Positions 44,857-52,210 of a DNA stretch of 64,000 nt are shown here, piece by piece. Source of the stretch: Gammaproteobacteria bacterium. GTDB taxonomy: Bacteria; Pseudomonadota; Gammaproteobacteria; Xanthomonadales; SZUA-36. Both the position numbers and the translations under genes were made by a program. The stretch lies in NCBI GenBank assembly GCA_021772915.1, contig JAJFLB010000056.1:62001-126000 (forward strand). The letters are read 5' to 3'. The notes beneath the pieces are model-generated. The model had not been told where the DNA came from and did no database searches. It was given only the letters and a program-made list of their open reading frames with translations. Numbering within the stretch: the first letter of the stretch is position 1; every line of letters begins with the position of its first letter.

Positions 44857-46035
44857 TCAATCGTCCAGAACGTACTCGACAATCGCGACCATCTCCTCGA
44901 CGTCTATCAGCATTCCATCCGGTTCTTCATATGCGAAGTTGTCAGGTTCAATCGTCCAGTACTCCAGACCGGCGGCTTGTGCCAGACCCCAAAACATGGC
45001 ACGGGAATCCGATCCTTCCTCGTACAGCCTGTAAATAGGTAGAAACTCGACTACGTGCGTCCCGGGCTGAGCGAACACGATATTGGCCATCGCGCCGCCG
45101 TGGGGTCCAAAAATGATCCTGGCACGTCTGAACCGTTCCAGGTCGTCTTGTGTATCCTGCATTGGACCGGTAAATACTTCCAGTTCGAGCCCGGTGCCCA
45201 CCAGGCTCTGTCTGACGTGCTCCAGTAGTGCTTCCTCGTTGGCAACCGTACGGGGGAAATAATCCGGACGCTGCAGATAGATCACCCGGTCCTGGGGCAC
45301 CGGCTTCAGTAGTCCAAGACGACGTTGAACGGGTCTTAACAGATGACGCGGGTAAATACCGATTTCCCCAACAGTCGGCATGAATTGTGAATACAACACC
45401 TGATCGGCATGGATTACGAATCCTTCCTTAGCATTGATGGGTTTTTGTACGACGCGGTCCGACAGACCGAGTTGCTGCCAGAACCATGGTGCCATGCGAG
45501 CCCCCTTCAGGTGGCTGACGATCTTGACGTGCTCATACCCGGGAGATTCCAGCAGATCGATTACCCCTGCCAGAGTAGGCAAGACATCCATAATGAAGTG
45601 CTGAAACGCTTCGCCACCCCAGGCGCCAAGACAGATACCGGCATCGATATGCCGGATAGACCGGGTCTCAGCATACAGATCCCAGTTATACCCCATCCAC
45701 CAGCGACCAAACGCATAATAGTGCTCGGCGTCAAAAACCACATTATCCCCTATGAATCCACCCGGGAGCCGTAGCAGAAAAGCCTTGTTCAATTGGGGAA
45801 ACCAACTCAAGTGCTCTACACTCTGACTAATCGACCTGGGCCGTCGCATGCTACTCAAGATATCGCGCGTACTGAGTAATTCGGCTGGTACCTCATCCAG
45901 TGAGTTGATGGTACTTTTTTCCTTCTGCGTGACCAGCTGCAGTAAATCCTCGTGCTTTCTCGGTGTGGGGGGCCACGTCTGTTTGCCCGGAACCAATCCC
46001 CACGACGCGAATGGCAGGTCAGATGAAGTCGTCAT
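44857..46035 (-). CDS. GT61-family glycosyltransferase (second copy)
   Basis: 392 residues. C-terminal GT61 signature: 'FRRARIIFGPHGGAMANIVF' 'AQPGTHVVEFLPIYRLYEEG'. Central 'GICLGAWGGEAFQHFIMDVL' (the H of the N-terminal catalytic region) and 'RVIYLQRPDYFPRTVANEEA' are also typical. More divergent N-terminus than the copy at 41652; the two do not look like recent duplicates. 44 bp upstream of the epimerase gene's stop on the same strand, so a two-gene unit with GDP-mannose 3,5-epimerase is plausible. Confidence 0.85.
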   Translation of the reverse strand: MTTSSDLPFASWGLVPGKQTWPPTPRKHEDLLQLVTQKEKSTINSLDEVPAELLSTRDILSSMRRPRSISQSVEHLSWFPQLNKAFLLRLPGGFIGDNVVFDAEHYYAFGRWWMGYNWDLYAETRSIRHIDAGICLGAWGGEAFQHFIMDVLPTLAGVIDLLESPGYEHVKIVSHLKGARMAPWFWQQLGLSDRVVQKPINAKEGFVIHADQVLYSQFMPTVGEIGIYPRHLLRPVQRRLGLLKPVPQDRVIYLQRPDYFPRTVANEEALLEHVRQSLVGTGLELEVFTGPMQDTQDDLERFRRARIIFGPHGGAMANIVFAQPGTHVVEFLPIYRLYEEGSDSRAMFWGLAQAAGLEYWTIEPDNFAYEEPDGMLIDVEEMVAIVEYVLDD

Positions 46036-46079
46036 TTACCCGGTTCCCTACGGTCTGGCCGGCGACAATCAGCATTGCG

Positions 46080-47051
46080 TCAGGCAGGTCTCCCCGCATT
46101 AACCTGTGCTTCTATCCACGCATAGGTTTTCTCCAGGCCCTTGCTTACGGGTTGCGAGGGTGACCAAGCCAATTTCTCCGCGATGAGCCGGTTGTCAGAA
46201 TTGCGGCCCCGCACCCCCAGCGGACCAGGAATGTTGTTAATGCTCAGCCGCTTACCCGCGATCTGCATGGTGAACTCCGCCAACTGGTTGATGGAAACCA
46301 TTTCATCGGAGCCAATATTGACCGGGCCGGTCCAATCCGAACGCATCAGCCGCGTGCTGCCTTCAAGGCATTCGTCGATGAACAGGAAAGAGCGGGTCTG
46401 CAGACCATCACCCCAGATTTCTATTTCACCCCCGTCAGGGGCCTCGGCCACCTTGCGACAAATGGCCGCCGGAGCTTTTTCCTTGCCGTCATTCCACGCC
46501 CCTTCCGGCCCAAAAACATTGTGGTAGCGTGCAACCCTCACCTCCATACCATGGTTGCGCCGGTAGGCCAGGTACATACGCTCGCTGAAGAGTTTTTCCC
46601 AACCATATTCGCTATCCGGGGCAGCGGGATAGACCGTACTCTCTTCCAGGTTAGGGCTGTCAGGTTCCAACTGGTTGTATTCGGGATAAACACAGGCTGA
46701 GGATGAGTAGAAAATCCGTTTGATAAATCGCTGCCGACAGGCTTCCAGCACATTCAGGTTGATCTGTGCGGAGTTATGCATCACCTCAGCGTCATTCTCA
46801 CCTGTAAAGATGTACCCTGCACCACCCATGTCTGCTGCAAGTTGCCATACCTCGTCGAAACGGCGGTCGACTGCCCGTTGGCAAACCCCCATTTCGCGCA
46901 GGTCACCCTGCAGGAAATCATCCGCCTGTGTTTCAGAAAATGGTGGGAATTTCAGGTCGACACCACGTACCCAGAACCCCTCTTTTTTTAGTCTTTTGAC
47001 CAGATGCGCACCGATAAACCCGCCTGCGCCACATACCAGAGCTGACCGCAT
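46080..47051 (-). CDS. gme: GDP-mannose 3,5-epimerase (GDP-L-galactose forming)
   Basis: 323 residues from ATG 47051; longer in-frame starts lack family sequence. An extended SDR: Rossmann 'ALVCGAGGFIGAHLVKRLKK', then 'QLAADMGGAGYIFTGEND', catalytic 'FYSSSACVYPEYNQLEPDS' with 'SEYGWEKLFSERMY' (YxxxK). Also 'RYHNVFGPEGAW', 'EKAPAAICRKV', 'IWGDGLQTRSFLFIDECLEG', 'PVNIGSDEMVSINQLAE' and 'IPGPLGVRGRNSDN'. These segments match plant GDP-mannose 3,5-epimerase almost word for word, including the second active-site Cys of SSAC. Reaction: GDP-D-mannose to GDP-L-galactose (and GDP-L-gulose). It gives the island its own L-galactose donor, most likely used by the fucosyltransferase-type enzymes. Confidence 0.92.
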   Translation of the reverse strand: MRSALVCGAGGFIGAHLVKRLKKEGFWVRGVDLKFPPFSETQADDFLQGDLREMGVCQRAVDRRFDEVWQLAADMGGAGYIFTGENDAEVMHNSAQINLNVLEACRQRFIKRIFYSSSACVYPEYNQLEPDSPNLEESTVYPAAPDSEYGWEKLFSERMYLAYRRNHGMEVRVARYHNVFGPEGAWNDGKEKAPAAICRKVAEAPDGGEIEIWGDGLQTRSFLFIDECLEGSTRLMRSDWTGPVNIGSDEMVSINQLAEFTMQIAGKRLSINNIPGPLGVRGRNSDNRLIAEKLAWSPSQPVSKGLEKTYAWIEAQVNAGRPA

Positions 47052-47212
47052 ACATTGTCTCCACGTTGAGACTGCTTTCCAAGGCGCACATTTTGCTCGC
47101 GGACAGACATAAAGGTCAACCACTGAATGCGTGACTCGTGGCCATATTGCCGGTATCGTACTTGCTCTTGATGCGATAACACCCAGTGAGACCAAGGCAC
47201 TTGAGTTTACCC

Positions 47213-48217
47213 GTGAAAGCAAAACCGAATATTTTCGTCACGATCGCATCCTATGCCGATCCGGAGTTACCGCGCACCCTCAGGGATTGCATGGAGATGG
47301 CACGCCACCCTGAACGCCTGAGCTTTGGTCTCTGCTGGCAACAGGATCCCGATGATCCGATAGACATAGAAGAGTTCCGTCAGGATACCCGTTTTCGAAT
47401 CATAGACCGTACCGTGCAGGAGAGCCGTGGCGGGCCCTGGGCGCGTAATCTTGCGCAGTCACTATGGCGTGGTGAGCCCTATACCTTGCAGGTTGATTCG
47501 CACATGAAATTCGAACCCGACTGGGACTCTAAGCTGGTCGGGATGTTGGAATCCCTGCCCGCTGAAAAACCCATTATCAGCATGAACGCACCGTTGTTTC
47601 ACTACGATGACCAGGGCAAATTGCACTGCCAGTCAGAGATGGGTGTGCCCACGACCCGGGTCAGTGGTTGGGAGGAAAACAGTGGCTGGTCACCCTGGTT
47701 CGATTTTGGCCCTCCCAACCAACAACAGCCAGGGCGCACACGATTCGTGAACGGCAATTTTGCGTTCAGCCGCGGCCAGTGGTGCGCCGAGGTGCCACAG
47801 GACCCCGACCACTATTACTGGGGCGAGGAATTCAATGTCACGGTGCGTTCCTTCACCTGGGGTTACGATTTATTCCTGCCCAGCGAGGTGGTGGCATGGC
47901 ATATGCTGCATACTGATGCACCACCGCGTCGGCACTGGGAGCACGGTGAGGAGGTCATACAACAACGCAACAAGGTTGCTTACGAACGCCTGCATCGCCT
48001 GATCTACTCCGCAGGTGGACATGACCTGGGTCCCTACAGCCTGGGCCGGGCACGGAGTGTACATGATTACGAAATCTACGCTGGTTTTAGTTTTCAATCC
48101 AAGCGAGCACACCCAGACGTGTTCACCGGAGCCAACCCGGACCCGGTGACCATCCACTCTGAAGCGGACTGGGCGAAGTGCATCACCTGGGATGAGGCCG
48201 CCAGGCAGAGGCAATGA
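47213..48217 (+). CDS. GT60-type (Skp1-hydroxyproline GlcNAc-transferase family) glycosyltransferase
   Basis: 334 residues from GTG 47213, nine codons inside the longest frame, where the family sequence begins ('KPNIFVTIASYADPELPRTL'). 'RHPERLSFGLCWQQDPDD', 'RGGPWARNLAQSLWRGEPYT' 'LQVDSHMKFEPDWD' (D-S-H metal site) and 'YYWGEEFNVTVRSFTWGYDL' 'FLPSEVVAWH' match family PF11397. The founding member is Dictyostelium Gnt1, which adds GlcNAc to hydroxyproline of Skp1. Related to the gene at 56355. Divergent from gme. Confidence 0.85.
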   Translation: MKAKPNIFVTIASYADPELPRTLRDCMEMARHPERLSFGLCWQQDPDDPIDIEEFRQDTRFRIIDRTVQESRGGPWARNLAQSLWRGEPYTLQVDSHMKFEPDWDSKLVGMLESLPAEKPIISMNAPLFHYDDQGKLHCQSEMGVPTTRVSGWEENSGWSPWFDFGPPNQQQPGRTRFVNGNFAFSRGQWCAEVPQDPDHYYWGEEFNVTVRSFTWGYDLFLPSEVVAWHMLHTDAPPRRHWEHGEEVIQQRNKVAYERLHRLIYSAGGHDLGPYSLGRARSVHDYEIYAGFSFQSKRAHPDVFTGANPDPVTIHSEADWAKCITWDEAARQRQ

Positions 48218-48286
48218 TCCGCAATGGCCCTCAGCACTTCGAAACTGTCATAATGCTACAGCACAAAATGTGTGGTACGGGTTGAC

Positions 48287-48994
48287 ATGGCTTTTTACTT
48301 TCGCGTCAACGAAGAACTCAACCTGGTCGCGGTGTTTAGTCCCAAGTGTGCCTGCACGAGCATCAAAAAGTGGATGGATGCACTCGCACAAGCAAGTGCC
48401 CGGCGGGCCGATCTTAACGCCAATCATGCCTACAATATCGGAGCAGACCAGTTTGCCGCCTACACGGGATACCGTACCGTATTGTTCCTGCGCGATCCGT
48501 TACGGAGGCTGGCCAGCTTTTACGCGCACTGGGTGGTCAAGCGGCCCGGGCGCTGGGATTTTGCGGACGCTGAGCGACGATTCTGGCTCCGTGGCAAATC
48601 GTTTCGCAGGTTCCTCTTTGTGCTTGACCACCTGGCGCGCCACGATCTGGCTTTCCAACATCATCTGGAGTCACAGCTCGGAAACCTGCCGGGGTTTGAA
48701 TTCCAACATCTGGTTTTGGTCGAAAACCTGTTGGAGGGAATACAAATGCTGAACACCGTGCTCGGTTACAAGGTCTTACCCGCAAAACGCTACAATTGCA
48801 TTCGCAAGAACAAACAGTTGACGGAATTTGTGGGTGACCGTACCCCCCGGTGGCTGGCCGAAAACGGTATACCAGATTACTCCTGGTTTTACGATTCTGA
48901 AATGGTGGCCATGGCCAAGCATATCTACACGCAGGATGTGGATCTTTACCAACGGCAAGGCGGCCAACTCCTCAACCCGGCAGAACCCTGCTGA
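48287..48994 (+). CDS. Sulfotransferase (Sulfotransfer_2 type)
   Basis: 235 residues from ATG 48287. The PAPS 5'-phosphosulfate loop is in 'LVAVFSPKCACTSIKKWMDA' (Lys and Cys-x-Ser) and the 3'-phosphate motif in 'TVLFLRDPLRRLASFYAHWV' (R...S). 'FDHLARHDLAFQHH'-like helices and the C-terminal 'YSWFYDSEMVAMAKHIYTQD' agree with carbohydrate sulfotransferases. Cytoplasmic by sequence (no signal). Probably sulfates the island's glycan; a second sulfotransferase domain is inside the protein at 57273. Confidence 0.82.
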   Translation: MAFYFRVNEELNLVAVFSPKCACTSIKKWMDALAQASARRADLNANHAYNIGADQFAAYTGYRTVLFLRDPLRRLASFYAHWVVKRPGRWDFADAERRFWLRGKSFRRFLFVLDHLARHDLAFQHHLESQLGNLPGFEFQHLVLVENLLEGIQMLNTVLGYKVLPAKRYNCIRKNKQLTEFVGDRTPRWLAENGIPDYSWFYDSEMVAMAKHIYTQDVDLYQRQGGQLLNPAEPC

Positions 48995-49172
48995 GGTAGG
49001 CCAATCCCAGACTGGCAGCAGGTATGCTTTTACCTGCTTCCGGATAATTCAGCAGAGGTAGTTCCACCGACCCGGGTCAACCAGTGATTTATCATTTTCA
49101 GATCGCGTGCTATTATTAATGGGACTACCGGATGTTAATCAGCAATCGACGAAATAGTCGTCAGGGACTAGT

Positions 49173-50168
49173 ATGAGCGATAAGCGCAAAACCAAGAAAG
49201 AACTTATTGAGGAACTGGAGGCATTACGCAGCAAGGTCGACAATGCCTCCGATGATGCTTCGCAGGGTGATAAAGGTGGGGAAGAGGAATCAACTGGTGG
49301 TCTGACCCGCCGCGAAGTTCTAAGCGGCTGGATCGCACCTGTAATCCTGACTGTGCCCGTGGTACCACGCGCCGCTGTGGCCCAGCAGGGTGGTGAGGGT
49401 CTTGAATTCGTGGCCTTTCCAACCGCGCTCGAAGTAGACCTGCAAAAAGCCGTGGTACCTACAACGGTCGCATTTATTGAGGCAGTTACCGCCAGCCCGA
49501 CCAATAACCCAACCAACAACCCGACCAACAACCCAACCAACAACCCGACCAACAACCCGACCAACGAGCCGACTACCGAGCCGACCAATGTCCCAACCAA
49601 TAGCCCGACCGGCAGTCCGACCACGGCTAACCCGACCAACAACCCGACAGTTCCAACCAGTAGCCCGACAGGCAGTCCGACCACGGCTAACCCGACCAAC
49701 AGCCCGACGACGAGACCGACCACGGCTAACCCGACGCAGAGTCCAGTTACTGCCAGCCCGACGCTGAGCCCGACCGCAGTCGCTACAACATTAAGTCCGA
49801 CCGGTAGTCCGACCACGGCTAACCCAACGCAGAGCCCGGTTACGGCTAACCCGACCAATAGTCCAACCGCAGCAACACCGACCACGGCTAACCCGACATT
49901 AAGTCCAACCTCCGCGGCACCGACCAAGAGCCCAACCCGGCGCCCAACCCGGAGCCCAACCTTTGCCCCGGGTGTGACTGCGGCGCCAACACAGAGCCCA
50001 ACCTCGGCAGCACCCACCAAGAGCCCAACCGCATTCCCCACGCAAAGTCCAACTACGGCAACGCCAACAACGGCGAGCCCTACCAGCGTGGCGCCAACGG
50101 CGAGCCCAACGGCTGCACCAACGGTTATCATTCCAGTTGAACTGACAGATTTCGAGGTTGACGGATGA
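49173..50168 (+). CDS. Tat-leader Pro-Thr repeat protein (proposed glycosylation substrate)
   Basis: 331 residues. Residues 1-42 are a charged, coiled-coil-like leader ('KKELIEELEALRSKV'). A twin-arginine signal follows: T45 R46 R47 E V L, hydrophobic 'GWIAPVILTVPVV', and an AVA cleavage site at 68-70. Residues ~108-318 are low-complexity repeats, first NNPT units (12-bp DNA repeats), then SPT, NPT, TANPT and SAAPT variants. The region has no Cys, Tyr or Trp and has Pro at every third or fourth position next to Thr or Ser. The tail is 'VIIPVELTDFEVDG'. Pro-Thr density like this suits hydroxyproline or Thr O-glycosylation. First gene of the operon, one base before the PqqD-GT gene. Export after cytoplasmic modification would suit Tat. 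Substrate role is inferred. Confidence 0.8.
   Translation: MSDKRKTKKELIEELEALRSKVDNASDDASQGDKGGEEESTGGLTRREVLSGWIAPVILTVPVVPRAAVAQQGGEGLEFVAFPTALEVDLQKAVVPTTVAFIEAVTASPTNNPTNNPTNNPTNNPTNNPTNEPTTEPTNVPTNSPTGSPTTANPTNNPTVPTSSPTGSPTTANPTNSPTTRPTTANPTQSPVTASPTLSPTAVATTLSPTGSPTTANPTQSPVTANPTNSPTAATPTTANPTLSPTSAAPTKSPTRRPTRSPTFAPGVTAAPTQSPTSAAPTKSPTAFPTQSPTTATPTTASPTSVAPTASPTAAPTVIIPVELTDFEVDG
49492..50127 (+). repeat. 12-bp-based Pro-Thr codon repeats
   Basis: In-frame tandem repeats of the type AACCCRACCAAC open the array (about six perfect or near-perfect 12-bp units at 49502-49566), followed by imperfect 12-18 bp units such as AGCCCGACC and ACGGCTAACCCGACC. All unit lengths are multiples of three, so copy-number change would keep the reading frame. 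Confidence 0.85.
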
Positions 50169-50169
50169 C

Positions 50170-51582
50170 ATGAGCCGGTCCAGGGCAGCCGGTAAGAGTG
50201 CCGGAAACAAGAAAAAGACAAGTAAGCAACCGGCCACTGGCAGAAAAAAACGCCAAAAAAGGGCTCCCAGGCAAGCAGAGACTTACCCATTGAGGCCACT
50301 CAAATTGGGTGGTCCGGAGTTGTACAGTGTCGCCGACGAGGCTGTGCTGGTGCCGGAGCAGGGTACGGACATATTTGCCCTCAATGCTACCGGTGCCCGG
50401 GTCTGGGAAATGTGTGACGGGCGTCATTCATTGCTTGATATGCATGACAAGCTGTGTGCACGTTTCGATGGTGACAAGGTGCAGGTGATGGCTGACATGG
50501 CCACTGCCCTGTTCCGCTTCCGCTCCCTGGATTTATTGGAACCACAATCACTCGTTGACCCACGGATCGCGAGAACCGGCACCATTGTGCTGGCACCCGG
50601 CGAAGACCCCCGCCCCAAGGTGCATATTGTGCACGGTATAGAAGACAATCATTATTTCCGTTGGCAACTGGCCATCATGTTTGAATCACTGGTGGGCAAG
50701 ATGCCGGCCGGTTGGGAAATCAAGGTTGTCGTGTGCAATGACCATCGTTCGATATCAGCGGATTTAAAACACATCCTTGACACCTACGATGTGCAGCATT
50801 TTACCGGCGAGAGCCACGCGGATAATCATCATATTGACTTCGCCGGCGGTGGTGACCGGTACGTACCCATGAACCGTGTCGAGGCTTTGAATATTGTCAG
50901 TCATCACGTGGCACCGGATGATCTGGTGTGCCTGATGGATACCGATATATTTCTCTACGGCGAACTCCGGCCGGAGCTGTTTCCCCGGCACAATGCCATG
51001 GCCAGCAACTGGATCATAGCGCAGGAAAAGTACTTCCAGTTTGCCGCCAATGACACCAAGGGTCTCCAGTTGCCCAAGCTACTGGAAGCACTGGGTTGTG
51101 AGCAGGAATTCAAACCTGGTGGCGTTATGGTTTTCCTTACCGGCGAAACACTCCAGCGCAATGACCGTAAAGTCATCCGCGACTGCTTCAGGTTTCTGCA
51201 GATTCACTTCCTGGCAGGTAAAATCCTGGATATGCCGCACCACGGTGTTTGGGTCGCCGAGATGGCTTGTTTTGCCATGGCCATGTACCCCAACGGGATC
51301 GATTACGAACTGCTGGAAATTGAACAATTCGCAGTCCAGGAGCAACATGCGGATGACCTGCCCGAAGGGACGTTTTTCCACTACTACACGGACATCAACG
51401 ATGAAGGCAGCCTTGGGCCGTTCTTTGAGTCCCAATGGCACAAGCAGCTGTTCTCCAACCAGGATTTCCTCAAGTCTGACATTGACAGTTTTCTGGATGT
51501 CGCAAAGGGTAAGGCAGAAATACAATTCATGACACTGGCCAAGCAGGCTCGAGACAGGTTATATGGAAAAGCAGATGACTGA
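50170..51582 (+). CDS. PqqD-domain / glycosyltransferase fusion
   Basis: 470 residues from ATG 50170, one base after the upstream stop. Residues 1-36 are Lys/Arg-rich. Residues ~38-120 are a PqqD-like domain: 'YSVADEAVLVPEQGTDIFAL' 'NATGARVWEMCDGRHSLLDM'. PqqD proteins are peptide chaperones (RiPP recognition elements) that hold a precursor leader for modifying enzymes. Residues ~135-470 look like a GT-A enzyme: 'KVHIVHGIEDNHYFRWQLAI', the DxD in 'DDLVCLMDTDIFLYGEL' (~257) and 'FKPGGVMVFLTGETLQRNDR'. GT family not recognised. Stop overlaps the next gene. Proposed role: leader-guided transfer of a sugar to the repeat protein. Confidence 0.75.
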   Translation: MSRSRAAGKSAGNKKKTSKQPATGRKKRQKRAPRQAETYPLRPLKLGGPELYSVADEAVLVPEQGTDIFALNATGARVWEMCDGRHSLLDMHDKLCARFDGDKVQVMADMATALFRFRSLDLLEPQSLVDPRIARTGTIVLAPGEDPRPKVHIVHGIEDNHYFRWQLAIMFESLVGKMPAGWEIKVVVCNDHRSISADLKHILDTYDVQHFTGESHADNHHIDFAGGGDRYVPMNRVEALNIVSHHVAPDDLVCLMDTDIFLYGELRPELFPRHNAMASNWIIAQEKYFQFAANDTKGLQLPKLLEALGCEQEFKPGGVMVFLTGETLQRNDRKVIRDCFRFLQIHFLAGKILDMPHHGVWVAEMACFAMAMYPNGIDYELLEIEQFAVQEQHADDLPEGTFFHYYTDINDEGSLGPFFESQWHKQLFSNQDFLKSDIDSFLDVAKGKAEIQFMTLAKQARDRLYGKADD

Positions 51583-52210
51583 CAGCAAGTTGACCAGGAA
51601 CCTGTTTGACATGCCCGAATGGCTCAAGCAACAAACCCTTGAACAGCAGGAAAACGCACCCTATTGCGGCTTGGGTTTTAAAAAAGGCCGACTGGAGCCG
51701 GATCTGCATGCCCGCATGTTGAAAAACATTGAAGAAAATGTTTCGCTGTTCCGGCCTGAGCATAATGTCAGAGAAATTGAATCTGTTGAACCCGGTGTCA
51801 TACCGGTGTTGTTTCACGAGGACCGCGAGTTCAACCAATCCATAATGGAGGCGCTCAAACCCGTGCATACAACCTGGTCGGGGATGCGTCTGGAGGAATC
51901 CGCCTGCTATGGTTTCCGAATCTACCAGCGTGGTTCGTACCTGTACAATCATGTAGACCGTACCCAGACCCACATTATCAGCTCCACCATCTGCGTGGAC
52001 CACCGTCTCGAAAAGCCCTGGCCACTTTACATCGAAGACATTGATGGCAACCCTTACCAGGTGGATATGGAACCGGGTGAGTTTGTGTTTTATGAGGGGG
52101 CACGGCTCATTCACGGTCGCCCCTGGGCACTTGATGGGGATTACTACATTGGTATGTTCGTCCATTATCGTCCTCAAGACATTGCCTCCCACCAGGCGCT
52201 ACAACGATGA
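51563..52210 (+). CDS. 2-oxoglutarate/Fe(II) oxygenase (prolyl-hydroxylase-like)
   Basis: 215 residues (ATG 51563; ATG 51575 also possible). The iron triad is His130-x-Asp132 in 'GSYLYNHVDRTQTHIISSTI' and His184 in 'EGARLIHGRPWALDGDYYI', with Arg186 for 2-oxoglutarate. The sequence parallels the second domain of the double oxygenase at 30500 over ~130 residues ('ESACYGFRIY', 'MFVHYRP'). N-terminal 60 residues are helical. It overlaps both neighbours, so it is translationally coupled in the operon. Expected: hydroxylation of Pro (or another residue) in the repeat protein, the step that would create glycan attachment sites. Confidence 0.82.
   Translation: MEKQMTDSKLTRNLFDMPEWLKQQTLEQQENAPYCGLGFKKGRLEPDLHARMLKNIEENVSLFRPEHNVREIESVEPGVIPVLFHEDREFNQSIMEALKPVHTTWSGMRLEESACYGFRIYQRGSYLYNHVDRTQTHIISSTICVDHRLEKPWPLYIEDIDGNPYQVDMEPGEFVFYEGARLIHGRPWALDGDYYIGMFVHYRPQDIASHQALQR

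Noticed and set aside
32267-48994. Classical O-antigen/capsule locus
   Set aside because: No Wzx/Wzy, no initiating polyprenyl-phosphate transferase and no export ABC genes among the visible genes.
49139-50299. 386-residue minus-strand frame rich in VGL/LVG repeats
   Set aside because: It is the antisense shadow of the Pro-Thr codon repeats: 3n-unit repeats keep all frames open. No start context or domain, and the plus-strand frame fits the operon.
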